Source: Gemmatimonadota bacterium | GTDB lineage: Bacteria; Latescibacterota; UBA2968 | Assembly (NCBI GenBank): GCA_002714465.1 | Contig: PAXL01000046.1 | Coordinates: 64,797 to 128,796 of the forward strand | Length of the DNA: 64,000 nt | Direction: 5' to 3' | Shown here: one piece after another, positions 52,848-60,526 of the stretch | How positions within the stretch are numbered: position 1 is the first letter of the stretch | How the letters are laid out: each line of letters begins with the position of its first letter | Position numbers and translations under genes: made by a program | Notes under the pieces: model-generated | The model's database searches: none | What the model was told of the DNA's origin: nothing | The model's input: only the letters and a program-made list of their open reading frames with translations

Positions 52848-54628
52848 TGCCAGACTTCGCAGACATCCACGAGGAAGAGGTCGAAGAGAAGCCGTTTGAC
52901 GCACGGCTGATGGTCCGGCTCCTGGCCTACCTGAAGCCTTACGCAAAGTGGGTGGGGGCCGCCTTCTGCCTGATCCTTGTGACCTCCGTGACACGCCAAG
53001 CCGGTCCTTTTCTCACCCAGATCGCGGTGGATGACCACATTCTCGTGGGCGATTACGCCGGTCTGCACGGTCTCGTCCTGATCTTCATGGGACTTCTTAT
53101 CCTCCAGTTCTCTGCGAGCTACGTCCAGCACTACATAACACAGGTGACAGGGCAATGGGCGATGTTCGACGTCCGACACCACATCTTCAGGCATCTCCAG
53201 CGTCTGCCTCTGAGCTATTTCGATCGCACACCAATCGGCCGGTTGATGACACGCAACACGAATGACGTGGACGCGCTGAACGAGTTGTTTACTGATGGCA
53301 TCGTCGTTGTGTTCAGCGACATCTTCACGCTAATCGCAATCATCGTGTTCATGTCGTCCATGAACGCGGAGCTCGCGGCGGTCGTGTGTCTCGTTCTACC
53401 CTTCATGTTTCTGGCCACGTTCTGGTTCCAGGGACGGATGCTGGGCGCGTTCCGTCGTGCCCGAAGCCGTCTTGCCCGACTGAATGCCTATCTGCAGGAG
53501 AACATCTCTGGCATGGAGGTCGTTCAGCTCTTCAACCGGGAACGCAGGAATCGTGAGCGTTTTGCTGAAATCAACGGTCGTTACTTGGACGCACGCCTCG
53601 AATCGACACTCTATTTCTCGCTCTATTTCCCTATTATGGAGATGTTCAGCGCCTCAGCCATCGCATTGGTCATCTGGTATGGCGGGAACCAGGTCGTTGG
53701 CTCCTCGATCCAGTGGGGTGTTCTCGTGGCGATGCTCCAGTATGTGCCTAGGTTCTTCCGTCCGATCTTAGAGATCTCCGAGCGATATGCCATCCTCCAG
53801 GCTGCGATGGCTTCATCGGAGAGAATTTTCGAGCTTCTGGATACGGAGCAGGAGCCGATCGGTGGGTCACACACACAGGACCAAGCAACTGGCGAGATCG
53901 AGTTCGATAGCGTCTGGTTTGCCTACCAGGGCGAGGACTGGGTGTTGAAGGACGTCTCGTTCCGGATCGCTCCAGGAGAGCGGGTTGCGATCGTGGGCGC
54001 AACCGGGTCGGGGAAGACTACGATCATCAGTCTGTTGAATGGGTTCTACAGGATCCAGAAAGGTTCGATCCGAGTCGACGGGGTGGACATCGAGGATTGG
54101 GACGTGGAAAACCTGCGAAAGAAGGTCGGTATCGTCCAGCAGGACGTGTTCCTGTTTTCGGGCAACATCGAGCGGAATATTAGGCTTGGAAACAAAGAGA
54201 TCACGGACAAGGAGCTCGTTCAGGCCGCAACCGACGTGAATGCGGATGGATTCGTTGGCACCCTAGGGGACGGGTATGGGCACGAGGTAACCGAACGGGG
54301 ATCGACCTTCTCCGCGGGGCAGAGACAGCTGATCGCTTTTGCACGCGCCCTGGCCCATAGCCCGGATATCCTGATTCTGGACGAAGCTACCTCCAGCGTC
54401 GACACGGAGACCGAGCAATTGATTCAGGGTGCAGTGGAAAGGTTGATGATGGACCGAACATCGATCGTGATCGCGCACCGGATCTCGACGATCCGGAAAT
54501 CGGATCGGATCATCGTTCTCCACAAGGGCGTGATCCGTGAGTGCGGCTCACACGAGGACCTGATTCAGAAGGAGGGGATCTATCATCGGCTTCACCATCT
54601 GCAGTATCTTGTTGAAGGCGGAACGTAG
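52847..54628 (+). CDS. ABC exporter subunit, catalytically competent partner
   Basis: A 593 aa half-transporter, six membrane helices plus ATPase. Walker A is GATGSGKTT, Walker B ILILDEATSSVD with the catalytic Glu, and the signature is FSAGQRQLIAFARA, where Ala replaces a Gly of the canonical SGGQ. Together with the preceding gene this gives one full and one impaired ATP site, the MdlA/MdlB or TM287/288 arrangement. An acidic N-terminal tail precedes the first helix. ATG at 52847 shares a base with the upstream stop. Such heterodimers often export lipids or drugs; substrate unknown. Confidence 0.93.
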   Translation: MPDFADIHEEEVEEKPFDARLMVRLLAYLKPYAKWVGAAFCLILVTSVTRQAGPFLTQIAVDDHILVGDYAGLHGLVLIFMGLLILQFSASYVQHYITQVTGQWAMFDVRHHIFRHLQRLPLSYFDRTPIGRLMTRNTNDVDALNELFTDGIVVVFSDIFTLIAIIVFMSSMNAELAAVVCLVLPFMFLATFWFQGRMLGAFRRARSRLARLNAYLQENISGMEVVQLFNRERRNRERFAEINGRYLDARLESTLYFSLYFPIMEMFSASAIALVIWYGGNQVVGSSIQWGVLVAMLQYVPRFFRPILEISERYAILQAAMASSERIFELLDTEQEPIGGSHTQDQATGEIEFDSVWFAYQGEDWVLKDVSFRIAPGERVAIVGATGSGKTTIISLLNGFYRIQKGSIRVDGVDIEDWDVENLRKKVGIVQQDVFLFSGNIERNIRLGNKEITDKELVQAATDVNADGFVGTLGDGYGHEVTERGSTFSAGQRQLIAFARALAHSPDILILDEATSSVDTETEQLIQGAVERLMMDRTSIVIAHRISTIRKSDRIIVLHKGVIRECGSHEDLIQKEGIYHRLHHLQYLVEGGT

Positions 54629-54648
54629 GCCGTAGATTAGCGGATGTG

Positions 54649-54675
54649 TTGACAACCTCTTGGCGTTGTTATAGC
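54649..54675 (+). promoter_or_regulatory. Putative promoter of the HU gene
   Basis: A perfect -35 TTGACA at 54649-54654 is followed after 15 bases by TATAGC at 54670-54675. The short spacer lowers confidence, but location and -35 quality fit. Confidence 0.35.
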
Positions 54676-54753
54676 TTACAGCGTTGCGTCGGTTACGGGA
54701 GAGGTGTCTCTAAACCGGCGCCTTGGAGGTTGAGCGCTCGATAGAGAGGGAGT

Positions 54754-55056
54754 GTGACCAAAGCAGATATCGTCAATCGGATCGCCGATGCAACGGGTTT
54801 GACCAAGACCGATACGTCTACTGTTTTGGAAGGTTTCCTCTCTTCTGTCGTCGATGCGCTCCAGTCTGGAGATCACATAGAGATTCGTGGGTTTGGCACT
54901 TTTAAAGTTGTCGAGCGAGCGAGTCGCACGGGCCGGAACCCGAAGACGGGTGACGTTGTAAAGATTCCAGAACGAACCCTCCCTGTTTTCAAGCCTTCAA
55001 AAGAACTCAGAACCGCGGTCGAGAACGATCACGGGGATCGTTCCTCACAGCTCTAA
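54754..55056 (+). CDS. HU/IHF family DNA-binding protein
   Basis: A 100 aa nucleoid protein. It starts MTKADIVNRIADATGLTKTD, has the helical dimer core, and the DNA-binding arm signature GFGTFKVVERASRTGRNPKT and the PVFKPSKELR end. The last ten residues are an acidic-polar tail beyond the HU core. GTG at 54754 has GAGGGAG 2-8 bases upstream. The HU fold bends DNA and could serve replication, recombination or repair. A tiny basic protein gene follows after 12 bases. Confidence 0.95.
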   Translation: MTKADIVNRIADATGLTKTDTSTVLEGFLSSVVDALQSGDHIEIRGFGTFKVVERASRTGRNPKTGDVVKIPERTLPVFKPSKELRTAVENDHGDRSSQL

Positions 55057-55068
55057 AGGAGTCGCGAT

Positions 55069-55164
55069 TTGCCGAGCGGAAAAAAGCGGAAGAGACAGAA
55101 GATCGCTACGCACAAGCGCAAAAAAAGACGCAGAAGAGATAGGCACAAGAAGAAGAGTCGCTAG
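55069..55164 (+). CDS. AURKAIP1/COX24-domain small basic protein (mS38/bS22-like)
   Basis: A 31 aa, extremely basic protein reading MPSGKKRKRQKIATHKRK followed by an Arg/Lys tail. This closely fits the AURKAIP1/COX24-domain proteins of Bacteroidota and relatives, which are homologues of mitochondrial small-subunit protein mS38. It would be a late-added ribosomal protein. TTG at 55069 has AAAGGAG 7 bases upstream. At 96 bases it is too short for usual gene calling. It shares a transcript direction with HU and is followed by tRNA-like sequence. Confidence 0.8.
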   Translation: MPSGKKRKRQKIATHKRKKRRRRDRHKKKSR

Positions 55165-55194
55165 TGAATCTTTAGTTCTCGGGGGCCGATTTTT

Positions 55195-55256
55195 CGGGTA
55201 GTTAGCTCAGCTGGTTAGATCGCTTGTCTCCGGAGCGTAGGCCCGTGTGGGCAGGG
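55195..55256 (+). pseudogene. tRNA-Arg-like relic
   Basis: The segment shares TAGCTCAGCTGG, a TAGA-x-CG block and the TCTCCGGAGC anticodon region with the intact tRNA-Arg at 55342. It lacks a proper acceptor stem, and the T-arm (no GGTTCGA) is missing. It looks like a broken partial copy, possibly left by an integrated element. Confidence 0.45.
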
Positions 55257-55341
55257 ATAAGATTTACACGGGTTTTGGGTGTTCGGTCTCCAAGGATTTT
55301 CAGGGATTTTTGGAAGTCCTTGTGCGAAATGTTGAGAGTGT

Positions 55342-55418
55342 GCTCCCGTAGCTCAGCTGGATAGAGCGACTGCCTCCGGAGCAGTAGGTCGCAGGTTCGA
55401 ATCCTGTCGGGAGTACCA
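55342..55418 (+). tRNA. tRNA-Arg (anticodon CCG)
   Basis: A full cloverleaf can be drawn: acceptor GCTCCCG pairs with CGGGAGT (one G-T), D-stem GCTC/GAGC and anticodon stem ACTGC/GCAGT. The loop is CTCCGGA, so the anticodon is CCG. The T-arm is GCAGG-TTCGAAT-CCTGT, the discriminator is A and CCA is encoded at 55416-55418. It reads the CGG codon. Confidence 0.96.
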
Positions 55419-55427
55419 TCAAACTAG

Positions 55428-55563
55428 CGAGCTTTATCCCAACTCTGCGAACGTGTGCTTTGTTGCCTCGGGGTTTTTTCGCTGCATCACTTAGTACCCA
55501 CGTTTCATAGTTGTCTTGGGTCACGGTAATGCGTGGGTGAACCTTGTTTTCGGATAGCCGTTT
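55428..55563 (-). pseudogene. Possible C-terminal relic of a tyrosine recombinase
   Basis: On the minus strand an open frame bounded by a stop at 55564-55566 reads RLSENKVHPRITVTQDNYET and continues toward the tRNA-Arg 3' end. The pattern H-x2-I-x-V-T-Q-x2-Y resembles the last active-site block of tyrosine recombinases, including the nucleophilic Tyr. Integrases often end exactly at a tRNA attachment site. The match is short, so this is a suggestion only. Confidence 0.3.
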
Positions 55564-55603
55564 CTACACAATTCCGATGCTAGTTGGTAGTTTTGTGTTA
55601 GTC

Positions 55604-55639
55604 GAATAGCCCTCGGGGTATGGCCCCGCAGGGCTATTC
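55604..55639 (+). terminator. Strong hairpin, terminator-like or RNA element
   Basis: GAATAGCCCT (55604-55613) pairs with AGGGCTATTC (55630-55639), with an inner CGGGG/CCCCG stem around TATGG. It is not followed by a T-run, only TTGTAT, so it may be a structured RNA or a weak terminator. Confidence 0.5.
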
Positions 55640-55685
55640 TTGTATACTGCTTTGAAATGCTGAGAAAAAGGGAGCATCCTGAGTG

Positions 55686-55727
55686 AAGCGATGGATCTCT
55701 ATGAATTCTGCTCCATCGCTTTATAAT
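55686..55727 (+). terminator. Second perfect hairpin with AT-rich tail
   Basis: AAGCGATGGA (55686-55695) pairs perfectly with TCCATCGCTT (55712-55721) around a 16-base loop and is followed by TATAATTTT. It may terminate transcription from the left or be part of a small RNA. TATAAT here could also serve as a -10 box. Confidence 0.45.
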
Positions 55728-56023
55728 TTTCCGACTCAGCCCAGAGCCCTTAGAGATTCTTCCCCTGTGGCTCAGGAAGGCCGGCCGGTGATCGCCTGTT
55801 CATTGCATCACTAGATTTTAAAGCAGCTTTTGCCGATATCCCTGTATAAGTGGCAACAGACTGCCCGGACAATCACTGATACAAATTTTTGTACGGTCTT
55901 GTCTAAGAGGGGCGTCGGCGCTGTTCGGGCCTCCTCGGCCAGTCTGGGGGGAGGGAACCTTGACAGCCCTCACGCGTTTCAACCTCAACAGAATCCCGAC
56001 TACGCGTAACAGGAGGATGGCTG

Positions 56024-56896
56024 TTGAACCAGAACGGCGGAGATGGGGATCGTAGACGATTCGACAACGAGGCGTCTGTCCAGCGTTATCTGAAGGAACT
56101 CCGAAATTATCCCCCTATGACTCGGAAGCAGGAGGAAAAGACCCTTCTGAGAGCCCGCAAGGGTGACGGGAAGGCGGTCGAATCCATCTTGACCGCAAAC
56201 CTGCGTTTTGTTGTGAGTGTAGCATTCGAGTACCAAGGTCGTGGGATCCCGCTGTCCGACCTGATCGCCGAGGGGAATGTTGGCCTAATCGAGGCTCTGA
56301 AGCGCTTCGACGAGAAACGGGGATTCAAGTTCATCAGCTATGCTGTCTGGTGGATCCGTCAGGCGATCCTTAACGCCCTGAAGAAGACATCCACGGTCAC
56401 GATGCCTGCTAATCGTCAAGAGGATATGGATCGGATGGCCCGCCGTTGGGGACAGATGACCCAAGAGCTTAGTCGTGTGCCAACTCTGGAGGAAGTGGTG
56501 ACGGACATGAAGATCAGTCCGAAGCGCGCAGATCGCGCACTTCGGTGCTTCCGCACGGACCTGTCTCTTGAGTCACCGATCGAGCCCTCAGGGGAGCGGA
56601 CCCTGCTACAGGTTTTGGAGACGGGTGGTCCCGAGCCCGATGTGATGGTTCACGACTTGGAACGAAGCAATCTCGTGAACGAATCGTTGACACACTGTCT
56701 CGATCCCCGCGAAGGTGAGGTCATCAGGGCTTACTTCGGTCTGGACGGGAACGAAAGACGGACGCTCGGCGAGATTGGCGGAAACTTGGGTGTAACCCGC
56801 GAAAGAATTCGACAGATCCGGAATCGGGCGCTGGGCAAGCTGAAACGGCACCTGAAGCAGCGGATGCTCGGAGAGAACTGGCACGATCTCCTGTAA
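56024..56896 (+). CDS. RNA polymerase sigma factor, RpoD/SigA-like
   Basis: A 290 aa sigma-70 factor with regions 1.2 to 4 but no region 1.1. Region 1.2 is SVQRYLKELRNYPPMTRKQE. Region 2 is NLRFVVSVAFEYQGRGIPLS then RGFKFISYAVWWIRQAI, which holds the -10 recognition helix. Region 4.2 is TLGEIGGNLGVTRERIRQIR, the -35 reader. This is the layout of primary or group 2 sigma factors of short type. The start is TTG at 56024 with AGGAGG 7-8 bases upstream; the nearby ATG is out of frame. It is monocistronic and followed by a terminator. It may be the housekeeping factor or a close paralogue. Confidence 0.92.
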   Translation: MNQNGGDGDRRRFDNEASVQRYLKELRNYPPMTRKQEEKTLLRARKGDGKAVESILTANLRFVVSVAFEYQGRGIPLSDLIAEGNVGLIEALKRFDEKRGFKFISYAVWWIRQAILNALKKTSTVTMPANRQEDMDRMARRWGQMTQELSRVPTLEEVVTDMKISPKRADRALRCFRTDLSLESPIEPSGERTLLQVLETGGPEPDVMVHDLERSNLVNESLTHCLDPREGEVIRAYFGLDGNERRTLGEIGGNLGVTRERIRQIRNRALGKLKRHLKQRMLGENWHDLL

Positions 56897-56944
56897 AGGG
56901 GAGACAAGTAAACTTAGTATAGATCCATCGACATTATCGAGTTG

Positions 56945-56991
56945 GAAGAGGCGAGTACCTGGGGTTTGGTGCTCGCCTCTTCTGTTGTTTC
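56945..56991 (+). terminator. Rho-independent terminator after the sigma factor gene
   Basis: GAAGAGGCGAG (56945-56955) pairs with CTCGCCTCTTC (56972-56982), a perfect 11-base stem with a 16-base loop, followed by TGTTGTTTC. Confidence 0.8.
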
Positions 56992-57121
56992 TACGCCAAC
57001 CCCATAAGGGCTTTCCCGTTGATTCAGGTATTGTAAATACTTAAATTACGGTTAGCTCCCGCTTCTCGCGAAGTTAGACCAATTTCCTTAGATCACGGTC
57101 GCCAGAAGAGTCCTTTCCAAC

Positions 57122-58036
57122 GTGGAAATGGGGGCACCAGAAGTCAGGAAGCGGGATACGCTGTCCGCGAGGGTGAGGTTCGTGACTTCTCCTGCCCGAA
57201 AGAGAACCTTGTCGGGGACGCTGAAGAACGTCGCCGTCCGTGCAATACGCCATGACTGCACGGAAGTGGCAGGCGAGATGGCATTCGATTTCTCCTTCTC
57301 GATCTTCCCGGCGGCCCTGTTCGCAGCGACGCTCGCCGGTCTCCTCAACGTTTCTCCTGAAGCTGTAGCTAATTCTCTAGAAGTCATCGGTGTTTTTCTG
57401 CACGATGAATTGGGGTTCATGGTGGAGTCCAACGTTCGGGCTTTGGTTGCGACAAGCTCGCAGCAGCTCCTTACGCTTGGTTTTCTCGGGGCCGTCTGGG
57501 CCGCATCAAGTGCGATCAATGCGACGATCAAAGCCCTGAATCGTGCATATGAGTTGACCGAGTTCCGGTCGTTCTGGTATCGGCGTCTTTTGTCCGTAGG
57601 GCTGATGTTCGGAGTCGGCCTCGGGCTCGTCGTTTCGTTCAACCTGCTGATAATGGGTACATGGATCGAGACTCAACTCCTCGTGAGACTGGGTCTTGAA
57701 GATTACGTGCCTTACATGGTTTCGCTGCTGAAGATGCCGGCGGGTTTCCTCGGTGTCATCGCGATGGCTTCGATCATCTACCGCATCGCACCCAACTGCA
57801 GGCCCAGGCTCCTGACCGTACTGCCCGGAGCGATATCCTTCTCGATCCTCTGGTTCGGGTTGTCACAGGCTTTCGGAACCTACGTTTCGAATTTCAGTTA
57901 TTATAATCGAGTGACGGGCACGCTGGGCGTAATGATCATCTTCCAGTTGTGGATTTACCTTACGGCCCTCCTTCTGCTCCTGGGCGGCGAGTTGAACGCC
58001 GAACTCGACCGGGATCTGGGCAGCCAAGCAAGCTGA
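57122..58036 (+). CDS. YihY/BrkB family inner-membrane protein
   Basis: A 304 aa integral membrane protein with about six helices (from residue 57 onward) of the UPF0761 YihY/virulence factor BrkB family. Characteristic blocks include FSFSIFPAALFAATLAGLLN, LGFLGAVWAASSAINATIKA, then SSYYNRV-type NFSYYNRVTGTLGVMIIFQL and the LLGGELNAELDRD end. Function is not established; the older ribonuclease BN name was withdrawn. It starts with GTG at 57122 with a weak ribosome site. The 225-base gap upstream contains the sigma-factor terminator. The Mla permease gene follows after 31 bases, so it probably belongs to the same envelope operon. Confidence 0.9.
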   Translation: MEMGAPEVRKRDTLSARVRFVTSPARKRTLSGTLKNVAVRAIRHDCTEVAGEMAFDFSFSIFPAALFAATLAGLLNVSPEAVANSLEVIGVFLHDELGFMVESNVRALVATSSQQLLTLGFLGAVWAASSAINATIKALNRAYELTEFRSFWYRRLLSVGLMFGVGLGLVVSFNLLIMGTWIETQLLVRLGLEDYVPYMVSLLKMPAGFLGVIAMASIIYRIAPNCRPRLLTVLPGAISFSILWFGLSQAFGTYVSNFSYYNRVTGTLGVMIIFQLWIYLTALLLLLGGELNAELDRDLGSQAS

Positions 58037-58067
58037 TCTACTGCAAAGAATCCTCCTCGGAGATAGG

Positions 58068-58841
58068 TTGAAACGTATTTTTAAGGCCATCACGGCCAAG
58101 ATCGTCCGCTTTCTCACGCAGACGTATGCGATGAGCATCTACTTTGGGCGAACCGTACTCCAATTGAGACACATCTACTTCTACCGGAAGCAGATTATCG
58201 ATCAATGCTACACGATCGGTGTGGGGTCTTTCCCCCTCGTGTGCCTAGTATCGGTCTTCAGCGGGATGGCTGTGTCGATCCAGATGGCCTATCAGATGGA
58301 GGTCTACGTCCCGGATTATATGGTCGGGAGCATCGTAGTGCGGTCTGTCGTTCTTGAGCTGGCACCGATCCTGATGGGGCTGGTCTTGGCGGGCCGAGTG
58401 GGAGCAGGGATTGCATCGGAAGTCGGGACGATGAAGGTTTCAGAACAGGTGGATGCCCTTACGTCGATGGCTGTTGATCCGGTCGGATACCTGATGATGC
58501 CGCGGTTCGTGGCCGGACTGATCATGATTCCTGTTCTCGTTGCCTATTCTTGCGCGCTCTCGATCGGGGCAGGTTTTGCGATGTCGGTCATTAAGATGGA
58601 CATAAGCGTCTTTAACTTCATCAAGGGGATGAAGCTCGATTTCATGCCCTACGATGTGGTGGTTGGGATGACCAAGTCCGTTGTATATGGTGGGGCAATC
58701 ACCTTCGTGGGAAGCTTTGTCGGCCTTTCTGCAGAGGGCGGTGCACAAGGCGTCGGACGCGCGGCCACTGCGGCGTGTGTAATCTCGTCCACGCTGATCT
58801 TGATCCTCGACTACTTCCTGACGCATACGATGCTCACGTAG
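58068..58841 (+). CDS. mlaE: MlaE-family lipid ABC transporter permease
   Basis: Inner-membrane permease of the phospholipid transport (Mla/MCE) system, 257 aa, with about five or six helices. It has family blocks MAVSIQMAYQMEVYVPDYMV, AGRVGAGIASEVGTMKVSEQ (the conserved coupling region) and LMMPRFVAGLIMIPVLV. The system moves glycerophospholipids between the inner and outer membranes. TTG at 58068 has GGAG 5 bases upstream. The ATPase and MCE genes follow immediately. MlaB and MlaC homologues are not present, which is common outside Proteobacteria. Confidence 0.94.
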   Translation: MKRIFKAITAKIVRFLTQTYAMSIYFGRTVLQLRHIYFYRKQIIDQCYTIGVGSFPLVCLVSVFSGMAVSIQMAYQMEVYVPDYMVGSIVVRSVVLELAPILMGLVLAGRVGAGIASEVGTMKVSEQVDALTSMAVDPVGYLMMPRFVAGLIMIPVLVAYSCALSIGAGFAMSVIKMDISVFNFIKGMKLDFMPYDVVVGMTKSVVYGGAITFVGSFVGLSAEGGAQGVGRAATAACVISSTLILILDYFLTHTMLT

Positions 58842-58848
58842 GGTGGTG

Positions 58849-59610
58849 ATGGGGATAGCGGAAGAAACGTCGGCGATCGAGTTCGAGGATGTCTTCAAAC
58901 ACTTTGAGGACAACCAGGTTCTCAAGGGGCTGACGTTCGGCATTCCGTGGAAGCGAGTGACGACGATCTTGGGACCGAGCGGGTGTGGGAAGAGCGTCAC
59001 GCTGAAGCATATTATTGGTATCCTCCACGCAGATAGCGGGCGTGTCGTTGTGGACGGGAACGACATGTCGAAAACAAAGGGGGACGACCTACTGACGCTC
59101 AGGAAGCGGGTCGGTGTGCTATTCCAGTCGGCTGCGCTGTTCGACTCGATGAATGTCTACGAGAACGTGGCATTTGGGCTGCGAATGCACACGAAGGACC
59201 CGGAGGAGCAGATCGCAGCTCGTGTGGCTGTTTGCCTTGAAGAGGTGGATATGGGTGGATCAGAGAAGACGATGCCTGTCGATCTGTCGGGTGGCATGCG
59301 AAAGCGTGTAGCGTTGGCCAGAGCGATCGCTTTGGAGCCGGATTTCATATTGTATGATGAGCCGACGACGGGACTTGACCCGCGAACGAGCAACGTAGTG
59401 GGTGACCTGATCCTGAAGCTACAGAAGGGTCTGGACATCACGTCCATCGTTGTGACACACGATATCCCGCTGACGATGCGGATATCTGATAAGATTGCGT
59501 TGATCGACCAAGGCCGGGTGGCGGCTTCCGGTACGTGCGAGGAGGTCAAGCAAAGCGTGACCTTTAAGAAATTCGTGAATGGTGAGTTAGGGAATGAAGA
59601 TGAAGCGTGA
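58849..59610 (+). CDS. mlaF: MlaF-family ABC transporter ATP-binding protein
   Basis: Cytoplasmic ATPase of the lipid transporter, 253 aa. It has Walker A GPSGCGKSVT, in which the usual Thr/Ser after GKS is Val, then LFQSAALFDSMNVYENVAFG, a block typical of MlaF, signature DLSGGMRKRVALARA, Walker B FILYDEPTTGLDP and H-loop VVTHD. The start is ATG at 58849, with GTG at 58843 and 58846 just before it as alternatives. Its last bases overlap the ATG of the MCE gene by 17, so the subunits are translated together. Confidence 0.94.
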   Translation: MGIAEETSAIEFEDVFKHFEDNQVLKGLTFGIPWKRVTTILGPSGCGKSVTLKHIIGILHADSGRVVVDGNDMSKTKGDDLLTLRKRVGVLFQSAALFDSMNVYENVAFGLRMHTKDPEEQIAARVAVCLEEVDMGGSEKTMPVDLSGGMRKRVALARAIALEPDFILYDEPTTGLDPRTSNVVGDLILKLQKGLDITSIVVTHDIPLTMRISDKIALIDQGRVAASGTCEEVKQSVTFKKFVNGELGNEDEA

Positions 59611-60511
59611 GCGTGAAATCATACTCGGTGCGGTCGTGTTCTTCGGGATTGCGATCCTCGTAGCAGGCGCGACCTGGCTGTCCGAGAACTACTGGGGTCC
59701 GGCTGGCGGCTACAAGATCTATGCTTCTTTCGAGTCGGTCATGGGCCTTAAGAAGGGGAACGAGGTTGCCCTTCGAGGAGTGCGTGTCGGAAAGGTGCTC
59801 GAGATTCAGATGGTGGATGGCAAACCACTCGTCCTGATCGGTTTTCGAACGTTGAGAGATATCCCGAAGGACAGCAAGATCATCCTTCGCAGCGTCGGCA
59901 TGCTAGGTGAGCGAATTGTCGAGGTCAGGCTAGGCTCGGCGAGCGAGGTCTTCAGGGACGGGGATCGGACAATTGGCAGCTCCGAACTCGGGATGGAAGA
60001 CCTGACGGCCGACGCGGTGGGAATGACGAACCGGCTCAAGGCCGTTATAGACAGTATTACCTCTCCCGATAACCTCGCCAGGATGACGAACAGCCTGATT
60101 AATGTGGACACCACGACAGCGAAGCTTCGCACACTGCTCGAAACGAACGAGGACAAGCTGGTGTCGACAATCGACAACCTTGCCAACGCCTCAGAGGGAG
60201 CGAGCGGCCTAGTCGAAGGGAACAAAGAGAAGCTCGAGCGTTCGATTGCGAACTTGGATGCGGCTTCGGCGGATCTCGCGAAGGCCGCCGCGAACATCGA
60301 GAGTGCCTCGTCTTCGTTCCCGGCCACGATGAGCAACCTTGAGAGTATCACCAAAAAGATCAACAACGGGCAGGGCACGCTTGGTAAGCTCGTCAATGAT
60401 CCCGGGGCCTACGAGAGGATGGCGCGGTCGTTCACGAACGTCGATAGCCTCGTTCAGGCGATCAAGCAGGATCCCGGTCGCTACCTGAACTTTAAGTTCA
60501 CCATCTTCTAG
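59594..60511 (+). CDS. mlaD: MlaD-like MCE-domain protein
   Basis: A 305 aa inner-membrane protein with one N-terminal helix (residues 9-29) and a periplasmic MCE domain at about 38-115 (YASFESVMGLKKGNEVALRG). The hexameric ring that holds lipid is formed by this domain. The tail, about residues 130-300, is a long helical region rich in Ala, Asn, Leu and Ser with regular spacing (NLDAASADLAKAAANIES) and a final GQGTLGKLVNDPG motif, common in MCE proteins with a tunnel-forming extension. It overlaps mlaF by 17 bases. The downstream gene encodes a secreted repeat protein. Confidence 0.93.
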   Translation: MKMKREREIILGAVVFFGIAILVAGATWLSENYWGPAGGYKIYASFESVMGLKKGNEVALRGVRVGKVLEIQMVDGKPLVLIGFRTLRDIPKDSKIILRSVGMLGERIVEVRLGSASEVFRDGDRTIGSSELGMEDLTADAVGMTNRLKAVIDSITSPDNLARMTNSLINVDTTTAKLRTLLETNEDKLVSTIDNLANASEGASGLVEGNKEKLERSIANLDAASADLAKAAANIESASSSFPATMSNLESITKKINNGQGTLGKLVNDPGAYERMARSFTNVDSLVQAIKQDPGRYLNFKFTIF

Positions 60512-60526
60512 CCCAGAGGGCTCCAC

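Larger units (their letters stand above)
55419..56023. other. 605-base spacer between tRNA-Arg and the sigma factor gene
   Basis: It contains the possible integrase relic on the minus strand, then two perfect hairpins at 55604-55639 and 55686-55721. After them about 300 bases lead to the sigma factor gene with no gene I can support. A GC-rich stretch (GGGCCTCCTCGGCC) near 55926-55939 may form a further hairpin before the ribosome site. Confidence 0.5.

Noticed and set aside
52374..52994. 206-codon minus-strand ORF across the two ABC exporter genes
   Set aside because: It lies wholly antisense to well-supported coding sequence and has a low-complexity composition.
55300..55524. Minus-strand 74-codon ORF containing GFEPATYCSGG
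   Set aside because: Its middle is the antisense translation of the tRNA-Arg gene, a well-known false protein. Only the part beyond the tRNA is kept as a possible integrase relic.
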